IMG/VR virus record: IMGVR_UViG_3300005337_000441
Location: 124,001 to 188,000 of that record
Strand: one strand, 5' to 3'
Length of the DNA stretch: 64,000 nt
Origin: a virus
Part shown: piece by piece, positions 59,219 through 64,000 of the stretch
Position numbering within the stretch: the stretch's first letter is position 1
Layout: the number at the start of each line of letters is the position of its first letter
Program-made: the position numbers and the translations under genes
The notes under the pieces: model-generated
What the model saw: only the letters and a program-made list of their open reading frames with translations
Database searches by the model: none
Told to the model about the DNA's origin: nothing

Positions 59219-59964
59219 CGGTCCGCCTCATCTTTGCTCAGTCCTCCAATGGCTACATTGGCAAGGACAACGAGCTCCTGTTCCAGTTGCCTGAAGACAT
59301 GGCCACCTTCAAGCTGAAGACCCAAGGATCCACCGTGATCATGGGTCGGAAAACCTGGATGAGCATCCCGAAGAAGTTCCGTCCATTGCCGGGTCGTCGC
59401 AACGTGGTTCTCACGACGTCGACCAACCTGGACGACTTCCAAGGTGCTGTCGTTTACCAAGAACTCAAACAGGCTATCGCTGACTTCTCTGGAAATGGTC
59501 CGATTTGGATCATTGGAGGTGAACGTCTTTACAACGAAGCTCTCGCTCTTGCAGACGAGATCCATGAAACCCTGGTGTATCAGGCCTTTGAAGGCGATGC
59601 ACGAGCACCGGTCATTGACCACAAGCTTTGGACGCGTGTTCGGTCCTCACCCGAAAAGGAACACAACGGACTGATGTACCAGTTCAACATCTATGTCAGG
59701 AAACATCATGACCAAACAACTGAGCAAAAAGCACCCCCCGGTGAAGAAGCCGGCCAAGTTCGCCAAGAAGCCCACAACGTCGGCATCCCCGTCTCCCTCC
59801 ACCGCGAACCCCTCAAAGGTGGTCGTTGCGAAGGCGCCGGCAACCGCGGCGACGGCAGCTGTCAAGAAAGCGGACCCGGTGAAGACCGTCCTCGCACCTG
59901 TGGTGCAGACGACCGCGCCCGCTGCGCAAAAGCCGCAGCTGAAGCCGGCCTCGAAGCCCGCTGA
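59215..59964 (+). CDS. folA: Dihydrofolate reductase with long C-terminal overlap
   Basis: Core of ~164 residues: IFAQSSNGYIGKDNELLFQLPEDM (1-28), VIMGRKTWMSIP, LPGRRNVVLTT, IWIIGGERLYNEAL and MYQFNIYVRK as the last strand. It regenerates tetrahydrofolate for ThyA. The frame then runs on for ~85 Gln/Glu/Gly/Arg-rich residues that overlap the next gene for 257 bases and carry no domain features. The natural end is expected near the ATGA at 59708, where a one-base change of frame would give TGA. The tail may be real, an artefact of an indel, or a small overlap gene. Confidence 0.85.
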   Translation: MTVRLIFAQSSNGYIGKDNELLFQLPEDMATFKLKTQGSTVIMGRKTWMSIPKKFRPLPGRRNVVLTTSTNLDDFQGAVVYQELKQAIADFSGNGPIWIIGGERLYNEALALADEIHETLVYQAFEGDARAPVIDHKLWTRVRSSPEKEHNGLMYQFNIYVRKHHDQTTEQKAPPGEEAGQVRQEAHNVGIPVSLHREPLKGGRCEGAGNRGDGSCQESGPGEDRPRTCGADDRARCAKAAAEAGLEAR

Positions 59965-60565
59965 AAAGCACGCAACCACGACGCCGACCATCGGCAAGAT
60001 CGTGGACGCCGGCGTCAAGCGGGTGGTGAAGGCGGTCAAGAAGGTCGTCGTGAAGAAGGCCGTGGCCAAAACCACCTCGCAGCTGCGCAAGGCCGCTGAA
60101 AAGGTCGAAGCCAAGGACGAGACCGCTTCTCGCACCCTGCGCCGCACGGCCGACAAGCTGGAACAGGCCGTCGGCCTGAAGCGTCACGTCACTCCCAAGA
60201 AGCCGGCCAAGGACGAAGCGTCTGCCGGTCTTGCGATCGCACACCGCATCATGGCGGTGTCCACCGAGACCAAGACTGCCAGCACCGAGCCGCCGCCGTG
60301 GGAAGAGACCTTCAAGCCCACCGCTTCGATCGCCGCTCCCGCGGCTGCCGTCGTCGTGGCCGCGCATCCCGTTGCACCGTCTGTCCCCAAGGCAGTCAAG
60401 CAACAGCGTGCCGACAACGAGGTCTCTGTGGCTCCGGGCATCTCCTTCGCGCAAGCGATGGACATGGGTCGTCGTGGCGTGATCACGCAGATCGTCAAGC
60501 CGGCACCGGTGAAGAAGAACGCTGATGGATCGATCAACTTCGGTCAAATCCTCGGCGCGCGCTAA
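59708..60565 (+). CDS. Histone H1-like Lys/Ala/Pro-rich protein
   Basis: A 285-residue basic protein. Residues ~1-110 contain runs such as KKPAKFAKKP and KPASKPAEK, then a helical Lys-rich core (VKRVVKAVKKVVVKKAVAK, QLRKAAEKVEAKDETASRTLR), a Pro-rich stretch, and a C-terminal short motif DGSINFGQIL. The composition resembles histone H1/HC1-type nucleoid proteins, so DNA binding is likely but inferred. Start after AGGA; an earlier ATG adds five residues. The last motif resembles the segment GGLDFNSVL in the first protein of the window. Confidence 0.65.
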   Translation: MTKQLSKKHPPVKKPAKFAKKPTTSASPSPSTANPSKVVVAKAPATAATAAVKKADPVKTVLAPVVQTTAPAAQKPQLKPASKPAEKHATTTPTIGKIVDAGVKRVVKAVKKVVVKKAVAKTTSQLRKAAEKVEAKDETASRTLRRTADKLEQAVGLKRHVTPKKPAKDEASAGLAIAHRIMAVSTETKTASTEPPPWEETFKPTASIAAPAAAVVVAAHPVAPSVPKAVKQQRADNEVSVAPGISFAQAMDMGRRGVITQIVKPAPVKKNADGSINFGQILGAR

Positions 60566-60574
60566 ACGCCAACT

Positions 60575-60616
60575 GGACCTGGAGCTGTCAAGGCTCTGGG
60601 TCCTTTTGGTCCGTCA
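60575..60616 (+). terminator. Terminator with GTCCGTCA element
   Basis: GGACC.GGAGC / GCTC.GGGTCC stem with a seven-base loop, then TTTT and GGTCCGTCA. Confidence 0.78.
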
Positions 60617-60627
60617 ACGAGAATGTC

Positions 60628-61374
60628 ATGCCTGAAACGTCATTGGTTGATGACTATGTGTCCAACCCGATCACCGTCTTTGATCGAGCCAGCGGCAAGT
60701 ACAACTCCTTGTTCTCCAGCCTGCCTGAAGAGATCACCCAGTTCAGTCTGCGAGTGCTCAGTTACCTGAACTTCTTTGTCCGCTATACCTACCGAGGTGT
60801 GAACCGCGGATTCGAAATCCAACATCGGGTGGCCTCTGGCGTGAATGTCAAGACCATTCCCGAGACCGCTGAGGTGACGCTGGTGGCGCGTCCCTTGAAA
60901 GACCGGTACTTCGAACAACCCATTGTGCACGGTCGCTGGCATCTGCTGGCGCCCCGCTTTGCCTCACAGTTGATCGAACTCACCTATGAGTACCCCGACA
61001 ACTACGTGGGACAGACGATCTACTGCACCTGGAACGTCCCAGACAACAAGGACCAACGCCGAGCAAAGGCATACCTGCACGCACTGGGTGGCAACTACGT
61101 GAGCGCTGTGGTGACGGAGCTGGAAGAACAGGTCAGGATCATCTTCAGCAACCGCTCAGGCAAGCTCGATGAACTGGTGTTCAACTGGCTCCCGGATACC
61201 AAAGAAGGCTTGGTCCTCTTGTGTACGCATCCCAACGGCCCCTATTACTTCAATCCAGGTAAGCGACAACTCCCTCACGTCGAGTACTTGAAATACGCCA
61301 ACATCGTGGTGGATTGCTACCACCAGGCGAACGAGGGAACCAACTGGGGTAACTTTCAACGCAAAAAGAAATAG
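60628..61374 (+). CDS. Hypothetical protein, 248 aa
   Basis: Starts after CGAGAA with ATG. The N-terminal ~75 residues are mixed; the middle carries strands (VTLVARPLKDRYFEQPIVHG) and the end a basic tail (WGNFQRKKK). No motif recognised. It begins a chain of unknown genes after the histone-like protein and is followed by the next start within ten bases. Confidence 0.6.
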   Translation: MPETSLVDDYVSNPITVFDRASGKYNSLFSSLPEEITQFSLRVLSYLNFFVRYTYRGVNRGFEIQHRVASGVNVKTIPETAEVTLVARPLKDRYFEQPIVHGRWHLLAPRFASQLIELTYEYPDNYVGQTIYCTWNVPDNKDQRRAKAYLHALGGNYVSAVVTELEEQVRIIFSNRSGKLDELVFNWLPDTKEGLVLLCTHPNGPYYFNPGKRQLPHVEYLKYANIVVDCYHQANEGTNWGNFQRKKK

Positions 61375-61383
61375 GTGAGACCT

Positions 61384-61677
61384 ATGTCGTTGAGCAAGTT
61401 TGATGAGTTTCGGACTTACACCGTGATCGAGAACCCCTTTCTCTTTCATGGGTTTCCGAGGAAGATCAATCACATCACCATCGCACCGGTGAAGAACTGT
61501 GGTTGCCTGATGATTGAAATGGGCTCGCCTCAATCAGGCTTGCACCACTTTCTCGTGAAGGAGGAGTTCTTGCAAGGGAAACAAGAACCGATCCACAGTG
61601 CAATCACGCACATCCGTGACCAGATGTTCCACATCCTCTCGGCTGACCCTACAAAACACATCTATCCCGTCGAGTAA
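61384..61677 (+). CDS. Small hypothetical protein, 97 aa
   Basis: Start chosen at MSLSKFDEFRTYTVI after AGGTGAG; an upstream GTG adds three residues. The product is mixed strand/helix (HGFPRKINHITIAPVKNCGCLMIEMG) with a short Cys pair. Ribosome site fair. Only six bases separate it from the next gene. No family recognised. Confidence 0.58.
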   Translation: MSLSKFDEFRTYTVIENPFLFHGFPRKINHITIAPVKNCGCLMIEMGSPQSGLHHFLVKEEFLQGKQEPIHSAITHIRDQMFHILSADPTKHIYPVE

Positions 61678-61683
61678 ACAACA

Positions 61684-62562
61684 ATGGCAACTCCTGAATA
61701 CTTCAACATCCAGCCCGCAGATCCGCTGATGGATCGCGAGTCCTTCAGTCAGCTCATGGGACATCTGTTGCGCTGGGCTAAGGCCGAGAACTACGATCCG
61801 AGCGTGGCTGGCTTCATCGGGGCGATCGCTCCGATCTATGGCGCCGCGCAGAACAACATGAGCGTCATCACTCATGTGACCCGGATCCTGACGGTGGTCA
61901 TGACCGATCCGCGTTTCAAGGTGAAGATGACACCGGACACGCTCAGTGATCTGTTGTGCGCGCCGTTTCGGATCAAGCACATCTCCCAGAGACTGCACAC
62001 GTCCAGCAACGCCGACACCTCCAGCATCACGCTGACGGTGGAAGAGTACGTCGAAGGTCTGGTCTTTCACCTGGGTGACATGCTGCGCAACTCTCCTACG
62101 GGGCGTCTGACGGAAGAAGACTTCCGCTACCAGTTCGATCCAACGGTGCTGGCGCTCATGCGCTACGTCAAGAAAAACGGCACCAAGGACCTCACCATGC
62201 GCACGCTGGCTACGGAACTCTTCCCGGTCTACAAGTACATGATCGAGGATCTGGCGGACCTGACGCGCGTCGTCTACGATGCCTATCTCAAGGCAGTGCA
62301 AGAACCGGCCTTCGAGTTGCCTCAGATCTCGGTCAGTGAGCACCTGCTCAATGTGCTTGTGGCGCCCGTCAGCACGGGTCCGCATGGCCTGCTCGGGTTC
62401 AGCAAGCGCTACACGGACTTGCGTCCGGTGCAGGACTTCTACCTCTCCATGATCAAGACCATGCTCGGCCAGTTCTCAGTGGCCAAGGTGGATTGGTGTA
62501 TGGACAACTTCAAGGACCTTCATGGGGACACCCAATCCAAGGACAAGCGCCAAGTTCAATGA
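61684..62562 (+). CDS. Hypothetical helical protein, 292 aa
   Basis: MATPEYFNIQPADPL... is soluble and helical throughout (FGHL, ALMRYVKKNGTKDLTMRTLATELF), with no catalytic motif. The last 41 bases overlap the start of a regulator gene. Ribosome site AACAACA is weak. Function unknown; position before an XRE-type protein does not identify it. Confidence 0.6.
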   Translation: MATPEYFNIQPADPLMDRESFSQLMGHLLRWAKAENYDPSVAGFIGAIAPIYGAAQNNMSVITHVTRILTVVMTDPRFKVKMTPDTLSDLLCAPFRIKHISQRLHTSSNADTSSITLTVEEYVEGLVFHLGDMLRNSPTGRLTEEDFRYQFDPTVLALMRYVKKNGTKDLTMRTLATELFPVYKYMIEDLADLTRVVYDAYLKAVQEPAFELPQISVSEHLLNVLVAPVSTGPHGLLGFSKRYTDLRPVQDFYLSMIKTMLGQFSVAKVDWCMDNFKDLHGDTQSKDKRQVQ

Positions 62563-62872
62563 CCGCGATGCGATTGGAGGTCTGGTGCAGGCCATCCGAG
62601 AGCACCACGGTGAGACACAAGCGCACGTCGAAAGCGCCATCGGCGTGGAACACTCCACGCTTTCGCGTACCGAGAATGGTCAGCGTTCACTGAAGTTCAC
62701 GGAAGCCTGCTACTTCTGTGACCTCTTTGGTCTGACCATTACCGAGTACACCGATCTGTTCGAAGAACTACGCACCACCAGGACCGAGAACGAGACCTGG
62801 CGGGACGTAGCAGGCTGTATCTACCAAGCGTTTTTGCTTCGTAAGGAGTATCCGGCCGGATGCACCGATTGA
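62522..62872 (+). CDS. XRE/Cro-type helix-turn-helix regulator, 116 aa
   Basis: Residues ~22-75 fit a Cro/C1-type HTH: LVQAIREHHGETQAHVESAI, GVEHSTLSRTENGQRS (recognition helix) and FGLTITEYTDLF. A charged tail follows. The ATG lies in the previous gene (41-base overlap), so it is probably translated by coupling. A DNA-binding regulator of phage or host genes is likely; the target is unknown. Confidence 0.72.
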   Translation: MGTPNPRTSAKFNDRDAIGGLVQAIREHHGETQAHVESAIGVEHSTLSRTENGQRSLKFTEACYFCDLFGLTITEYTDLFEELRTTRTENETWRDVAGCIYQAFLLRKEYPAGCTD

Positions 62873-62888
62873 TTCCACGGCGGTAAAA

Positions 62889-62919
62889 GTAGTGGCTGAT
62901 CATCTGGATCAGCCACTAC
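62889..62919 (+). terminator. Perfect hairpin after the regulator gene
   Basis: AGTAGTGGCTGATC / GATCAGCCACTACT, 14-bp stem, four-base loop, without a T run. Confidence 0.6.
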
Positions 62920-62940
62920 TCACGCAACGTGGAGTCAGTT

Positions 62941-63348
62941 ATGGAAATGAAGTACGCAGCATTGCACCGGACGAGCGCGTCACCGGCGCAACGCATCTTC
63001 TGGAACGGTATACCGTCAGAAGTCCAAGATCTTTACATGATCTCGGTCTCAGGACAGTACGTACGGGTGGTCATCGAGTTGCCTGACAGCGACGAGATGT
63101 TCTTCTCCCTCGTGCTCACCTTGGGTCGAACGCTCATGACGTTCTTTCACAAGACGCTTCGCGAAGAGGTCGAAGTGGCCATCGATGGCCGCTCACTTGA
63201 AGACGCAGCGCTTGACGCTGTGGCTTCGAGCTTTCGAGCTCTCAACCCCCTGGACACCATTTCTCTCAGAGGAGACGGTGCGTTCCTGATGTTCATTCGT
63301 CAACAAAAGGGCGCTCCGGCAGACACATGTTTTACGGACCTGCTGTAG
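62941..63348 (+). CDS. Hypothetical protein, 135 aa
   Basis: Start at MEMKYAALHRTSA after GTGGAG; a GTG upstream adds four residues. Mixed strands and helices (DLYMISVSGQYVRVVIELPD, MFFSLVLTLGRTLMTFFHKTL), soluble. The end overlaps the next gene by 22 bases. No family recognised. Confidence 0.6.
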   Translation: MEMKYAALHRTSASPAQRIFWNGIPSEVQDLYMISVSGQYVRVVIELPDSDEMFFSLVLTLGRTLMTFFHKTLREEVEVAIDGRSLEDAALDAVASSFRALNPLDTISLRGDGAFLMFIRQQKGAPADTCFTDLL

Positions 63349-63644
63349 CGGTATGTATTCTGTCGTTCATTGTCTACTGTCTACTCGCCTTCATGTTCGC
63401 ACAGTACGTGAGGTGTGAGATTTACAAGTACACGAACCATTCGCACTACCGCCGCCATTTCACCCCTTGGGTGAAGCGCCGCCTTCGGCTCATCTTGGTC
63501 TTGGGATTCATCCCAGGTGTCCAGTTCCTGGTGGGCTTTGGCTTCATGCTCTACGGGATCGGGTGTTTGCTCGTCAAACTCAAAGACTTCACGATCGATG
63601 TCAGCGACATGTTGAGGACACTCAAACCAAGGAAACCACTATGA
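63327..63644 (+). CDS. Small two-helix membrane protein, 105 aa
   Basis: Hydrophobic helices at ~6-28 (AVAVCILSFIVYCLLAFMF) and ~55-82 (LILVLGFIPGVQFLVGFGFMLYG) with a basic linker (HYRRHFTPWVKRRLR). The layout is like the pair at 17706 and 17951, though sequence likeness is weak. Overlaps the upstream gene by 22 bases and ends in ATGA with the next. An inner-membrane accessory protein; function unknown. Confidence 0.62.
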   Translation: MFYGPAVAVCILSFIVYCLLAFMFAQYVRCEIYKYTNHSHYRRHFTPWVKRRLRLILVLGFIPGVQFLVGFGFMLYGIGCLLVKLKDFTIDVSDMLRTLKPRKPL

Positions 63645-64000
63645 ACGAGGAAGGCGTCCCTTTCAAGCGAGGCCTGTCCTTGCGAGACGTTGTCGCACCT
63701 GAGCGTCAACACGTCCTGGATGCTCTCGCAAAAGGAGACCAGGACAACCTGGCCACCTACAGCGACGAGAACGCCAACCTCATCCTCGGCCTGGAGTATC
63801 GCTACCAGCGCATGGTGCGTCTGTGGGGTGATACTCTGCAATACAACGGCACGCTTCATGTGGATATTCGCAGAAGCCTGAACGGAGCCACTGCACAGTA
63901 CACGATCTTCCGTACCAAGGGCAAGCACGACATGCTGCGTACCTACCTCGATGAATTTGAGGAAGCCATCCGCTGCACCTACCCTGGCATGGCCTCCAAG
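63641..64000 (+). CDS. Hypothetical protein, N-terminal part (runs off window)
   Basis: Begins in the stop of the membrane protein (ATGA). The visible 120 residues (MNEEGVPFKRGLSLRDVVAP...) include a helix-rich N-terminus and a strand region (QYNGTLHVDIRRSLNGATAQYTIF). No family recognised; the right edge cuts the gene. Confidence 0.6.
   Translation, partial: MNEEGVPFKRGLSLRDVVAPERQHVLDALAKGDQDNLATYSDENANLILGLEYRYQRMVRLWGDTLQYNGTLHVDIRRSLNGATAQYTIFRTKGKHDMLRTYLDEFEEAIRCTYPGMASK

Noticed and set aside
1-64000. tRNA genes, integrase or transposase
   Set aside because: No cloverleaf with T-arm consensus and no recombinase motif was seen by eye; a covariance-model search would be decisive.

Overview
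The window is part of the genome of a virulent jumbo myovirus of the phiKZ type (nucleus-forming phages). Three kinds of evidence support this. It encodes split multisubunit RNA polymerase pieces: one beta C-terminal half and two different beta-prime C-terminal halves. It has a family of paralogous inner-head proteins, each with a site resembling the phiKZ head-protease cleavage site. The local gene order (beta-C, beta-prime-C, SF2 helicase, then a second beta-prime-C) matches my memory of phiKZ genes 71-73, 74, 75 and 80. DNA is GC-rich, genes are tightly packed with many ATGA/GTGA overlaps, and most lie on the + strand. I see no tRNA, integrase, IS element or CRISPR array. The host cannot be read from the sequence; GC-rich coding suggests a GC-rich proteobacterium (inference).

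Layout. 1-8.5 kb: end of a Pro/Met-rich protein, a small minus-strand gene, the non-virion RNAP beta-C and beta-prime-C genes, the helicase and three unknown genes. 8.5-11.2 kb (minus): two or three genes including a probable -1 frameshift pair that looks like a tail/baseplate chaperone. 11.3-15.5 kb: virion-type beta-prime-C, a glycine-rich SLOG-domain protein and structural-looking proteins. 15.5-18.8 kb: small accessory genes (exported, membrane and hypothetical). 18.8-21.1 kb (minus): a B-family DNA polymerase fragment with exonuclease and pol motif A but no motif C, plus two small genes. 21.2-24.3 kb: membrane metallopeptidase and virion-type genes. 24.4-28.4 kb (minus): baseplate J/gp6-like protein and partner. 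28.4-44.2 kb: late block of head, inner-body and tail/baseplate proteins ending in a permuted NlpC/P60 enzyme. 44.3-55.1 kb: tail-fibre and receptor-binding cluster with fibre paralogs, His-X-His repeats and two beta-propeller proteins. 55.1-56.3 kb: lysis genes (holin-like membrane protein, exported lytic transglycosylase). 56.4-60.6 kb: thymidylate operon (macro-like protein, Tmk, unknown, ThyA, DHFR) ending in a histone-H1-like protein. 60.6-64 kb: unknown genes, an XRE-type regulator and a gene cut by the window end.

Control signals are unusually readable. Units end in strong hairpins, many followed by a shared TATGCCGTCT-like element. Several late genes start just after ATCCTATGA-like boxes, whereas RNAP, accessory and nucleotide-metabolism units follow ACATATACT-like boxes. 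I infer late and early/middle promoter classes read by the phage polymerases. The observations most worth follow-up are the -1 frameshift site, the divided DNA polymerase, the shared post-terminator element and the glycine-rich SLOG protein.
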